Shown here: positions 22,485 to 32,371 of the stretch, one piece after another
Position numbering within the stretch: the stretch's first letter is position 1
Layout: each line of letters starts with the position of its first letter
Assembly (NCBI GenBank): GCA_022072205.1
Contig: JAJVID010000210.1
Span: 1 to 32,371 of the forward strand
From: Acidobacteriota bacterium
GTDB lineage: Bacteria > Acidobacteriota > Blastocatellia > RBC074
DNA length: 32,371 bases
Reading direction: 5' to 3'
Position numbers and translations under genes: made by a program
Notes under the pieces: generated by a model
Database searches by the model: none
Seen by the model: the letters and a program-made list of their open reading frames with translations, nothing else
Told to the model about the DNA's origin: nothing

Positions 22485-23933
22485 ATGAAGACACTTCTGC
22501 TCAATCCCCCGTCGTTCGAGAAGTTCGACGGCGGCGCAAGCTCACGATGGCCCGCGACGAGAGAGATTGAAAGTTATTGGTATCCCGTTTGGCTCGCTTA
22601 CCCCGCGGCGATGATCCGCGATCTGGGTGGTGAATCCAGGTTGCTCGACGCTCCCCCGCACCACATCAGCCCCGAAGAGACCGCGCAGATCGCCAAAGAT
22701 TACGATTTCGTAGTTCTCTTCACCTCTCACGTCGGATTCAGAAATGACGTGAAGCTGGCTGAGCGGATGAAGGAACTCAATCCCGGTCTGAAGATCGCGT
22801 TCGTCGGCCCGCCGGTCACCACGCATCCGGAACAGGCTTTGCGCGCGAGCGCCGCGATTGATTTCGTCACGCACAAGGAATTCGATTACACCGTCACGCG
22901 ATTTGCCGGCGGCGAACCGCTCGACAAAATTCCGGGCGTGCATTTCCTGCGCGACGGTAAGATGATTTCGACCATTTCTGAGCCGCTGGTTCAAGACCTC
23001 GACAAACTTCCCTGGGTCACGCCGATCTACAAACGCGACATGGACATTACGCGGTACAACGTGCCGTTTCTGCTGAACCCGTTCGTCGCGTTTTATTCGA
23101 CGCGCGGTTGCCCGGCGCTCTGCACGTTCTGCCTCTGGCCGCAAACCTTCGACGATCATCGCTGGCGGCAACGTTCGGTGCAGGATGTGGCCAACGAAGT
23201 CGCCTGGGCGCTCGACGCGTTCAAGTCTGAAGGGCTTCAGGAGATTTTCTTCGACGACGACACGTTCACTTTCAACCCGAAGCGGATGATCGAAATGAGC
23301 AAAGCGTTCAAGCCGCTGAAATTCCAATGGTCTTCCACGTCGCGCGCGCACCTTGATTACGAGACGTTGAAAGTGATGCGCGACGCCGGCTGCCGCCTGT
23401 TCATCGTCGGCTTTGAATCGGGGAACGAAAACATTCTGAAGAACATCAAGAAAGGCATTTCGGCCAAACGCTCGCTGCAATTTGTCAAGGACTGCAAACG
23501 CGCGGGCATCAAGGTTCACGCCGACTTCATCATCGGCCTGCCCGGCGAGACGCGCGAGACGATCCGCGAAACGATTGAATACGCCAAGCAGATGGACGCC
23601 GAAACGCTTCAGGTTTCAGTCGCGCACGCTTATCCGGGCACCGAAATGTACGACTGGTTCAAAGCCAACGGCGTAATCCTGAAAGACGAAATGTCGGACG
23701 AGTTGGGCCAGCAACTGCCGATGGCCAACTTCCCTCACCTGTCGGCGGCGGAGATGCTCGACTGGGTGCATCGTTTTTACGATGAATACTACTTCCGCCC
23801 GAAGCCGATCTATCGCATCGTCAAAGGCGCGATCTTCAAACCGCAGGAGCGCAAACGGCTTTATAAGGAAGCGAAAGAATTCCTGGCGACGCGCGCGCGC
23901 AGGCGCGAGTTGGTGAAAGCCGGACAGATTTAA
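22485..23933 (+). CDS. hpnJ: Hopanoid-associated radical SAM protein HpnJ
   Basis: The product is 482 residues from the ATG at 22485, with AAGGAGAGG 11-14 bases upstream. The N-terminus MKTLLLNPPSFEKFDGG and the following REIESYWYPVWLAYPAAM are characteristic of HpnJ, and a B12-binding-like domain follows (about 1-190). The radical SAM cluster motif is CPALCTFC (C209, C213, C216), followed by FFDDDTFTFN and the GLPGETRETI loop. In Burkholderia HpnJ is needed for making the cyclitol ether head group of bacteriohopanetetrol, apparently by ring contraction of a glycosyl group. Here it is divergent from the core hopene operon. HpnH, HpnG, HpnI and HpnK are not in the window, so the head-group pathway must be completed elsewhere or the protein has another hopanoid substrate. 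Confidence 0.93.
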   Translation: MKTLLLNPPSFEKFDGGASSRWPATREIESYWYPVWLAYPAAMIRDLGGESRLLDAPPHHISPEETAQIAKDYDFVVLFTSHVGFRNDVKLAERMKELNPGLKIAFVGPPVTTHPEQALRASAAIDFVTHKEFDYTVTRFAGGEPLDKIPGVHFLRDGKMISTISEPLVQDLDKLPWVTPIYKRDMDITRYNVPFLLNPFVAFYSTRGCPALCTFCLWPQTFDDHRWRQRSVQDVANEVAWALDAFKSEGLQEIFFDDDTFTFNPKRMIEMSKAFKPLKFQWSSTSRAHLDYETLKVMRDAGCRLFIVGFESGNENILKNIKKGISAKRSLQFVKDCKRAGIKVHADFIIGLPGETRETIRETIEYAKQMDAETLQVSVAHAYPGTEMYDWFKANGVILKDEMSDELGQQLPMANFPHLSAAEMLDWVHRFYDEYYFRPKPIYRIVKGAIFKPQERKRLYKEAKEFLATRARRRELVKAGQI

Positions 23934-23954
23934 CCCCATATACACGGCTAAGCT

Positions 23955-24047
23955 GGATGCCGCGACCTTGCGTCGCGGAGGTTCACGTTACCGGCTACTT
24001 GGAGATTGCCTGTGCCCCGGATGCCGCGACCTTGCGTCGCGGCATCC
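23955..24047. repeat. Pair of REP-like hairpin elements
   Basis: GGATGCCGCGAC-CTTGC-GTCGCGGCATCC (24019-24047) is a perfect 12-bp stem with a 5-base loop. A second copy at 23955-23978 shares the first 24 bases exactly but lacks the end of the right arm. They occupy the gap between hpnJ and the next gene (23934-24069). They could end the hpnJ transcript or be members of a dispersed REP family. Confidence 0.75.
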
Positions 24048-24069
24048 CAAATTTCAACGCGGCTTCCAG

Positions 24070-25413
24070 ATGATCATTCCCGGCAAGACTTTTCGGTCAG
24101 TATTCCTGCCTCTGATCTTTCTACTGCTCGGCGTTCGCCTCTTCGCGCTGATCCACTACCACGCGGTCAATATTCTTTACTGGGATCAATGGGATTATTA
24201 CCAGCCGATGTTCGATGGCGCTTCGTGGCTGGAACTTTTCAGATGGCAATACGGCGCGCACCGGCAGGGACTGGGATTTGTCTTGACGCGCGCCATCGCC
24301 GAGTTGACCGACTGGAACACGCGGATCGAATCCTTCGCCATCGGCGGGCTGATTTGTCTGGCGGCGGTTGCGGCGCTGTGGCTGAAGCGGCGGCTGTTCG
24401 GCTTTCTGAACGTTTACGACATCGCTATCCCGCTGATCGTATTGACGACCGCGCAGTTTCAAACTTTCGTCGGCGCGGTCAACCCGGCTCCGGCGGCCTT
24501 TCCGCTGCTGCTGCTCACGTTCTATTGTCTGGCCTGGACGATAACGAGGGATTTCTGGCGTTATCTTTTGACGCTGCTGCTGAATCACCTGTTGATCTTC
24601 ACTGGCTATGGTTTTTTCGTCGGAGCAATCACGCCCGCGCTGTTCGCGGTTGAAAGCTGGCGGCGACGAAATGACAAGCGCAGGCTGGCTACCGCGCTAG
24701 TTGCGCTGGCCATTTCGCTGTTGTCGGTCTATTCGTTCTTCAGCGATTACGATTTCTCTCAACTACAAAATTCAACGCGGAGCGCCGCGCGTTTTTGGGA
24801 ATACCCGCTGTTCGTCTGCCTGATGTTCGGCAGGTTTATGAGACCGGAGACGGGGCAGACCACGTGGCTGACTTATCTGGCAATGCTCTGCGGCGTAGTT
24901 TTGGCGCTGACGGCTGTCGTTGCCCTGTTGATTCATTGCCGTTTGATACTCAAGCCTGACTCGAAGGAGCGCGGCGTCAGCCTGGTCATCGTGATCTTGC
25001 TCGGCTACACGCTGCTCTTCGCGGCGAACACAGCGTTCGGGCGCGCGGGGATGGGATTGAACATTTCGCAAAGCTCGCGCTACGTGACGCTGATGATTGC
25101 AGGCTTCCTGGCGCTTTATTTTCATCTGCTGACGATCAAGCGCGAAACCGCGCGGCGATTCGGCCTGCCCGTCTTTCTGCTTCTGCTGTTGCCCGGGCAT
25201 TTGCCGTTGCGGCTGGGCGCTGATCACCCGGCGAGCTTTTACAGCCGCAACAAGCGCGTTTGGAAGGATTGTTATCTGCGGACGGAAGATTACAACCGCT
25301 GCGAATCAATCTCCGATTTCAAGCTGCTGCCGGCGCAATCGCCGGAGGCCATCAAAAGAAAGCTTGACTACCTGAAGCGACACAGGTTGAATCTGTTCGC
25401 CGATTCCCGATAA
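24070..25413 (+). CDS. Polytopic membrane protein, possible GT-C-like glycosyltransferase
   Basis: The product is 447 residues from the ATG at 24070 (MIIPGKTFRSVFLPLIFLLLG). The frame extends 34 codons upstream only through the REP-like hairpin. About ten hydrophobic segments are spread over the length. A periplasmic-looking first loop holds WDQWDYYQP, LELFRWQYGAHRQGLGF, and a soluble C-terminal tail of about 60 residues is present. The fold pattern of a short N-tail, one helix, a large acidic/aromatic first loop and many helices is like GT-C enzymes and lipid-linked sugar transferases. No family signature is certain. The ribosome site is weak. A head-group glycosylation role next to hpnJ is only a guess. 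Confidence 0.8.
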   Translation: MIIPGKTFRSVFLPLIFLLLGVRLFALIHYHAVNILYWDQWDYYQPMFDGASWLELFRWQYGAHRQGLGFVLTRAIAELTDWNTRIESFAIGGLICLAAVAALWLKRRLFGFLNVYDIAIPLIVLTTAQFQTFVGAVNPAPAAFPLLLLTFYCLAWTITRDFWRYLLTLLLNHLLIFTGYGFFVGAITPALFAVESWRRRNDKRRLATALVALAISLLSVYSFFSDYDFSQLQNSTRSAARFWEYPLFVCLMFGRFMRPETGQTTWLTYLAMLCGVVLALTAVVALLIHCRLILKPDSKERGVSLVIVILLGYTLLFAANTAFGRAGMGLNISQSSRYVTLMIAGFLALYFHLLTIKRETARRFGLPVFLLLLLPGHLPLRLGADHPASFYSRNKRVWKDCYLRTEDYNRCESISDFKLLPAQSPEAIKRKLDYLKRHRLNLFADSR

Positions 25414-25428
25414 ACGAACGAGGCGCCG

Positions 25429-25758
25429 ATGACCGAAGATTTTTACTGCGACGAAGCGTTGAGCGGGCGCACGCCGATCAGCAAAGCGCTCGAGACCGAC
25501 AACGTGCTTGCGTTTCATCACACGCGCCCGTTTTGGCCAGTCCACATCGTGGTCGTGCCCAAACGGCACATCAGCTCACTGCTGACGCTCGAACCGGGCG
25601 ACAACGATTTGTTGATCGAGCTTTTCGACGTGATCAAAAAGATTGCGGCGCAAGTCGCGGCTGAACACGGCGGCGCGCGCGTCCTGACCAATCTGGGCAA
25701 ATATCAGGACTCGAAGCATCTCCACTTTCACATCAATTTCGGCGATCCGTTGCGTTGA
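25429..25758 (+). CDS. HIT (histidine triad) family protein
   Basis: The product is 109 residues, the usual HIT length. The triad is H97-L-H99-F-H101-I, preceded by the usual HIVVVPKRHISSL segment. HIT proteins hydrolyse nucleotide phosphoramidates or dinucleotide polyphosphates, acting through the middle histidine as nucleophile. The ATG at 25429 follows 15 bases after the membrane-protein stop, with CGAGG upstream, so the two are probably co-transcribed. It is likely a cytoplasmic housekeeping hydrolase (HINT branch). Confidence 0.92.
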   Translation: MTEDFYCDEALSGRTPISKALETDNVLAFHHTRPFWPVHIVVVPKRHISSLLTLEPGDNDLLIELFDVIKKIAAQVAAEHGGARVLTNLGKYQDSKHLHFHINFGDPLR

Positions 25759-25787
25759 GGCGACGAATCGGTTTTCCACATTGAGTC

Positions 25788-28412
<2,625 letters not shown>

Positions 28413-28465
28413 GCCTGATTCGCCACTTTTGGAAATCACGATTGATGCTATAATGGCGCCGCGTT

Positions 28466-28685
28466 AAGAAAGCCCTCGAAAAACGCGGGCATCATGGTGC
28501 TTGAAAACAACGCTGCAAAAATCGAACGCAACGATGAAGCGATCTGGGTGGCCGGAGTAGGCGATCAATGGGAGAGTCATCCGAACGTAGCTTCAGCGCT
28601 GACAGGAGTGAATGACGGAGCCTCTGTCATTGCATTCACTCGCAATCCTGACATTTTCCCTACATTCCCTCGACAGTTGCGCTAA
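28466..28685 (+). pseudogene. Metallophosphoesterase fragment with a frameshift
   Basis: KKALEKRG (28466-28489) continues, one base out of frame, as IMVLENNAAKIERNDEAIWVAG and onward to NVASALTGV and TRNPDIFP (28491-28685). This matches the middle of YkuE-type metallophosphoesterases (a Gly-[IV]-x-V-L-x-N segment, then [LI]WVAG, then NPD). The catalytic N-terminus is absent and the C-terminal GHTHGG block is missing in this frame; an HTH occurs nearby in another frame but in a CA-repeat. The rest of 28686-28905 shows nothing I can assign. A TATAAT at 28450-28455 lacks a convincing -35 box. Confidence 0.55.
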
Positions 28686-28909
28686 CCATTGCAGAACACA
28701 CACACACAGCGCCAAACAGCTTTTCGTAACTTCCGCATCGGTACAAGCGTATTACCGGTTCGGTTTCGCGTTCCCCCTGAAATTTCGTTGCTCACAATCA
28801 ACTGACTGACGCATTGAAGATAGCATTGCTGATTGTAAATTGACCTAAATTGAACGACACCGCATTACGCCCCCAAATATAAACGGATGAAACTGACAAG
28901 GAAGTTTTG

Positions 28910-29950
28910 ATGTTGTCTTCTCTAACGACTGGTCTAGCCACAGGCTGGCGTAACCTCCTCGCTGCGCCCGATCTGGCGATTGACCTCGGCACGGCCAACA
29001 CGCGGCTTTACGCGCGCGGTCACGGCCTGATCGCCGACGAACCCACTCTGCTCAAAATTCAACCCGACACGGGCGCCGTCGAGGCCGTAGGAGCCAGAGC
29101 CGCCCGGCTTTCCAAACACGATCAATTCGCGTATTCAGTCTCACCTTTGCATGCCGGCGCCGTCGCCGACGTCGAGGCGGCCACTACGCTGCTCAAATCA
29201 TTTGTGGGTCGCGCGCAAAAGCTGGGCGTGTTGAAACCGCGCGCGCTGGCGTGCGCCCCGACCGACGCCTGCGATGAGGAACGCGCAGCGCTGGTCGAAG
29301 CGACTCGACGCGCGGGAGCTTCCGCAGTCGTCGTAGTTCCCGAACCGATGGCGGCGGCGATTGGCGCAGGGCTGGATGTCTCGTCGCCTTACGCCCAGAT
29401 GCTCGTTGACATCGGCGACGGCGTGACCGACATCGCTGTAATTCGTTCGGGCGCGCTGGTCACGACTTCCGCAGTGCGAACGGCCTGCAGCGACCTCCGG
29501 CATTGCGTTTCGCAGATGATCGCATTCCGCTACGGCGTGCTGCTCTTCGCGGACGAGGCCGAGCGGCTGACGCGAATGGTCGGCGCATCGCGGGATTATG
29601 AACACGAAAGACTATTCCTGACCGAGGGGACAGACCTGCTGACGGGCGAATCGCTGAGCCTGTGCGTGAGCAGCCACGATGTAATGGAAGCCGTCGAACA
29701 GCCTCTCGAAATCATCGTTGACGCCATTCACAAAACCGTCCGCGAACTGCCTTTGCAGACTTCGTGCGAAGTCATCGAAAACGGCATCTGTCTGACCGGA
29801 GGCGGCGCGCAATTGCAAGGCATCTCCGATCGGCTGGCCCTGGCCACGTCATTGAGTGTGCGCGCGGCTGACGACCCGTTGCGCGCGGTCATCAATGGCG
29901 CCTGCCAGATGCTCAAAGTCGGGATCGCAACCGGCATCTGGACTAATTGA
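28910..29950 (+). CDS. Divergent MreB-like actin-family protein
   Basis: The product is 346 residues from the ATG at 28910, with AAGGAAG 5 bases upstream. The actin-like nucleotide fold is clear: phosphate-1 LAIDLGTANTRLYARG (residues 22-37), the connect helix PEPMAAAIGAGL, phosphate-2 DIGDGVTDIAVI and adenosine motif CLTGGGAQLQGI. MreB polymerises on the inner membrane and guides cell-wall synthesis. Here phosphate-2 has DIGDGVT in place of the usual DIGGGTT, and mreC, mreD and rodA are not adjacent. It is probably an extra paralogue rather than the primary MreB; the N-terminal 20 residues (MLSSLTTGLATGWRNLL) could be an amphipathic membrane helix. Confidence 0.88.
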   Translation: MLSSLTTGLATGWRNLLAAPDLAIDLGTANTRLYARGHGLIADEPTLLKIQPDTGAVEAVGARAARLSKHDQFAYSVSPLHAGAVADVEAATTLLKSFVGRAQKLGVLKPRALACAPTDACDEERAALVEATRRAGASAVVVVPEPMAAAIGAGLDVSSPYAQMLVDIGDGVTDIAVIRSGALVTTSAVRTACSDLRHCVSQMIAFRYGVLLFADEAERLTRMVGASRDYEHERLFLTEGTDLLTGESLSLCVSSHDVMEAVEQPLEIIVDAIHKTVRELPLQTSCEVIENGICLTGGGAQLQGISDRLALATSLSVRAADDPLRAVINGACQMLKVGIATGIWTN

Positions 29951-29968
29951 ACTCAATTCAGCTCCAAT

Positions 29969-30020
29969 AACAGCAACGCCACGATGAGTCCGGGTAAGAT
30001 CATCGTGGCGTTGCTGTTTT
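29969..30020. terminator. Strong bidirectional terminator between convergent genes
   Basis: CAGCAACGCCACGATGA (29971-29987) pairs perfectly with 30000-30016 around a 12-base loop, with two further A-T pairs outside. TTTT follows (30017-30020). It lies 20 bases after the MreB-like stop and 40 bases beyond the stop of the convergent FN3/CAP gene, so it can serve both. Confidence 0.9.
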
Positions 30021-30059
30021 CGGCTGAGTTTCAATCAGTGTGAGGCTGAAACCTTCCGA

Positions 30060-32003
30060 TCACCACCGTACAAAAACCTGTGGGCAGGAAGCGCAGCGGA
30101 GCGTCGCCGGGAACGGCTCTGTTTCTACGAAAAACTGCGCCGGCCCGGGCACGAAGATTATCTGTGGATCGTTCTTCGAATTACTGTTGCGAACCACTCC
30201 TTTGAAGAAACTCTTCATCTCTTCTCCCCCGTCCACCGCGAAAAACGTCATCACGTTCGGCGCCGCGTGTACCCGGATCGTCGCCATCGGCCTTCCCTCG
30301 TCTCGATAAAACGTCACGACCTCTTCGTTCTTAGCCGTGTCGTGCGCCCACTTCCACGTCCCGGCCTCCTGCGGCGTCGGCTTCTGATCCGACTTGTAGC
30401 CCTGCGAGACCCACGTCCCGTCATCGTTGATCTGCAGCGTCATCGTGAAGTCCGTCACATCGAATCTGTCCGGATCGTTGAAATGCCACACTCCCTTCGA
30501 CGACACCTGATATTGCGCGTGCCACATCCCGATCAGGTTCTCCGGCAACGACAACTCCATCAGACTCCGATTCGTCGCTGGCGCCGGGTCTTTCCAGCAT
30601 TCATTCGTTTCCAGATCGCAATGCTTCGTCGAATACGGTTTGCCGTCATCTCCGTACCCGCTGAACTTCGCTCCCACCAGCAAACCGTCATAGGTCGGAC
30701 GAGTCCGCACCTGTTCGTTGCCGTCAATCCGCCCATCGGTGTCCTCGCCCGGCAGCGGGATCGTCTTATCCCAGTAATCGGCGAAATCGAACACCCATCG
30801 CGTCGCGCCATCCTTCTCATTGGTGCTTCGCGCGACGCCGACGACTTTCCAGTTCGGGTTGATCAGGACGGCGTCTTCCTGCGAATACTTGAACCGGTCG
30901 AAGAGATCGAAGTCGTCCCTGCCTCTGGTCAGGAAGACCGAGGTGTCGAACTTCGCGGTCATATATTTCGGGAAGTCGAACATGCGGGCGCGCATCGTTA
31001 ATTCGCCGTCGGGCACATCGAACTTGCTGCCGCCTCCGACTTCCGCCAGCCGATGACTCAGGTAGTCAGCCGCCTGCGAGAGCGTGATCGAAGGCCGCAC
31101 CGGGCCTAAGCCTTTCTTCGCGCGGTATTGATTGAGCAGATAGAGCATCTCCTCTTCGCGTTCGTCGTAAGGCACGGCGCTGCCGATTCCAAACGGAGGC
31201 AACTCGAATGGGATGCCGGGCTTCGGCCTGAGCGCGGCGGCGGCTCCCCTCGGATTCGGCTCCGGCCCATCTGGCGTCGTGGCCGACGCGGTATTCGATG
31301 GAGGCGAGAAAATAGCCGCATGGCTGTGTACGTTATATTTCAACTGATAGTAGTAAGTCGTGCGCGGCTTCAGATACGAATCAATGTAAGTGTTGAGATT
31401 CGCCCCAATCGAACCTACCAGCACGAAGTTATTCAAGTCCAGCGAAGTAGCTCGGAAGACCTTCAGCGAAGCTACTTTGGCGAGGCTCGGAACCGCCCAG
31501 CGTAGCTCGATTTGGTTCGCATTAACCGCCTTTGCGGTCAGCGTCTGAATAGCGTTGAGCGATGGATCGGCCTTTGTATTAGGCTCATCCGATGGCGCCG
31601 GATCAGAGCCTGCCGCTTTTGTCGTAGCCTTTGCCGAGTTCGATGGCGCGGATAATTGAACCGGCTTACGACCTTGAGTCTGAATCCGATAAACCCACGT
31701 GCTCTCCGGTTTCAACCCGGAGTCAATGTAGCTCAAGGTATTAGCCGAAAGGATGGTGAGCAGGTAAAAGTTATTTGGAGCTACGGAATACGCGCGGTAC
31801 ACACGAATTCCTCCAATAACACCAGGGTTATTGATGCGCCAGGTCAGTTTCACCTGCGAACTTGAAATCGCAGAGGCTTCAAGTTCGATTGATTGCGCTT
31901 TCACTTGCGCCGAGGCGAAATGGCTATTCTGAAACGAAAGGAAAGCTCCGGCTATAACAGCCACACTCAAAGCGGCTATCAGCTTACGAAAACGAGGCAA
32001 CAT
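30060..32003 (-). CDS. Secreted protein with two FN3-like domains and a CAP-like domain
   Basis: The product is 647 residues from the ATG at 32003, with AAAGGAG 5 bases upstream; an earlier start 11 codons upstream is less likely. A signal peptide (about 1-33) is followed by two similar FN3-type domains, about 37-120 (VKLTWRINNP, ESTWVYRIQTQ) and 150-235 (IELRWAVPS, RTTYYYQLKYN), and a Pro-rich linker. A CAP-like domain then starts with EEMLYLLNQYRAKKGLGPV, continues with LSQAADYLSHRLAEVG and ends near WKVVGVARSTNEKDGATRWVFDFADYWD. The last 150 residues form a beta-rich domain with MTLQINDDGTW, resembling a lipocalin-like or DUF-type fold. It is a cell-surface or extracellular protein of unknown substrate. 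Confidence 0.88.
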   Translation of the reverse strand: MLPRFRKLIAALSVAVIAGAFLSFQNSHFASAQVKAQSIELEASAISSSQVKLTWRINNPGVIGGIRVYRAYSVAPNNFYLLTILSANTLSYIDSGLKPESTWVYRIQTQGRKPVQLSAPSNSAKATTKAAGSDPAPSDEPNTKADPSLNAIQTLTAKAVNANQIELRWAVPSLAKVASLKVFRATSLDLNNFVLVGSIGANLNTYIDSYLKPRTTYYYQLKYNVHSHAAIFSPPSNTASATTPDGPEPNPRGAAAALRPKPGIPFELPPFGIGSAVPYDEREEEMLYLLNQYRAKKGLGPVRPSITLSQAADYLSHRLAEVGGGSKFDVPDGELTMRARMFDFPKYMTAKFDTSVFLTRGRDDFDLFDRFKYSQEDAVLINPNWKVVGVARSTNEKDGATRWVFDFADYWDKTIPLPGEDTDGRIDGNEQVRTRPTYDGLLVGAKFSGYGDDGKPYSTKHCDLETNECWKDPAPATNRSLMELSLPENLIGMWHAQYQVSSKGVWHFNDPDRFDVTDFTMTLQINDDGTWVSQGYKSDQKPTPQEAGTWKWAHDTAKNEEVVTFYRDEGRPMATIRVHAAPNVMTFFAVDGGEEMKSFFKGVVRNSNSKNDPQIIFVPGPAQFFVETEPFPATLRCASCPQVFVRW

Positions 32004-32307
32004 AAAATCTCCTTTGCCGGGGAATTTTGTACACACTCAGCCTTATGTTTGATCGGGATATGACAATAAGCTGATTCCATTGGCTGGACACATAACCCGC
32101 TTCAGGCTTCAGTCATCCTGATGGCCCGGGTTGTTTGCAAGCCAGGAAGTAATACAAGCCGATATGCGTTCAGCATCCAGAGATTCGTGGCCGCGAAAAG
32201 CAATGGTTTGGTGCGGCGCTAGTTAGGGAGTGGAGGGATAGTTTCTTGCGGGAGAGAGCAACCCAGCATTGCTGCTTGATTAGCTTGGAGGAACTTTTAG
32301 CGGGACT

Positions 32308-32337
32308 CTAATACTACTTGCCCAATGAAACTGTCAA
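32308..32337 (-). promoter_or_regulatory. Putative promoter for the FN3/CAP gene
   Basis: On the minus strand, a perfect TTGACA (32337-32332) and TATTAG (32313-32308) are 18 bases apart. This would give a leader of about 300 bases before the ATG at 32003. In that leader (32004-32307) I see no gene, tRNA or known riboswitch. The promoter could instead belong to something not visible. Confidence 0.45.
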
Positions 32338-32371
32338 GCGGTTTTTTGGGGGAATACCTTTCGGCATACCT

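Noticed and set aside
22542-23519. 325-codon minus-strand frame opposite hpnJ
   Set aside because: Composition of an antisense shadow; hpnJ is unmistakable on the other strand.
32004-32371. Gene or RNA in the right-hand end
   Set aside because: No open frame with family features, no tRNA-like fold seen; only a possible promoter at 32308-32337.

Overview
This is about 32 kb of moderately GC-rich bacterial chromosome. I see no phage, integrase, transposase, CRISPR array or RNA gene. The gene content suggests an Acidobacteriota genome, probably Blastocatellia-like: secreted proteins with putative-Ig, FN3 and CAP domains, a CRTAC1/FG-GAP remnant, a huge propeller-type sensor kinase, a complete squalene-hopene pathway and DUF3810. 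This is inferred from gene families, not from a marker gene.

Layout. (1) 1-10135, all on the minus strand. It holds a partial secreted protein, a hairpin-rich intergenic block (about 551-895), an outer-membrane beta-barrel, a two-domain putative-Ig secreted protein, a small secreted protein with a structured leader, a two-component pair (NarL-type regulator followed by a 1067-residue sensor kinase) and two translationally coupled small secreted proteins. (2) 10350-15031, plus strand: a secreted M20 amidohydrolase, decayed TPR and CRTAC1 remnants, and a secreted glycerophosphodiesterase-sulfatase fusion. (3) 22298-15055, minus strand: a hopanoid operon in the order hpnC, hpnD, hpnE, ridA-like, DUF3810, shc. 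(4) 22485-28412, plus strand: hpnJ, divergent from the hopanoid operon, then a polytopic membrane protein, a HIT protein and a secreted glycogen-debranching-like glycoside hydrolase. (5) 28466-32371: a metallophosphoesterase remnant, a divergent solo MreB-like actin, a strong terminator, and a convergent FN3+CAP secreted protein.

How the genes work together. HpnD condenses two farnesyl diphosphates to presqualene diphosphate, HpnC converts this to hydroxysqualene, HpnE reduces that to squalene, and Shc cyclises squalene to hopene, so C30 hopanoid synthesis is complete here. HpnJ belongs to side-chain tailoring (cyclitol ether formation on bacteriohopanetetrol), but its usual partners HpnH, HpnG, HpnI and HpnK are not in the window. 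A RidA-family protein and a DUF3810 membrane protein sit inside the hopanoid operon with overlapping or abutting reading frames.

The most interesting points are the GDPD-sulfatase fusion, the two inverted 8-bp repeat arrays flanking the hpnD/hpnE junction and encoding parts of both proteins, DUF3810 with a His in place of the HExxH glutamate inside the hopanoid operon, the nested palindromes at 551-895, and a pair of matching leader hairpins before two secreted-protein genes. I did not find a clearly new defence or mobile system.
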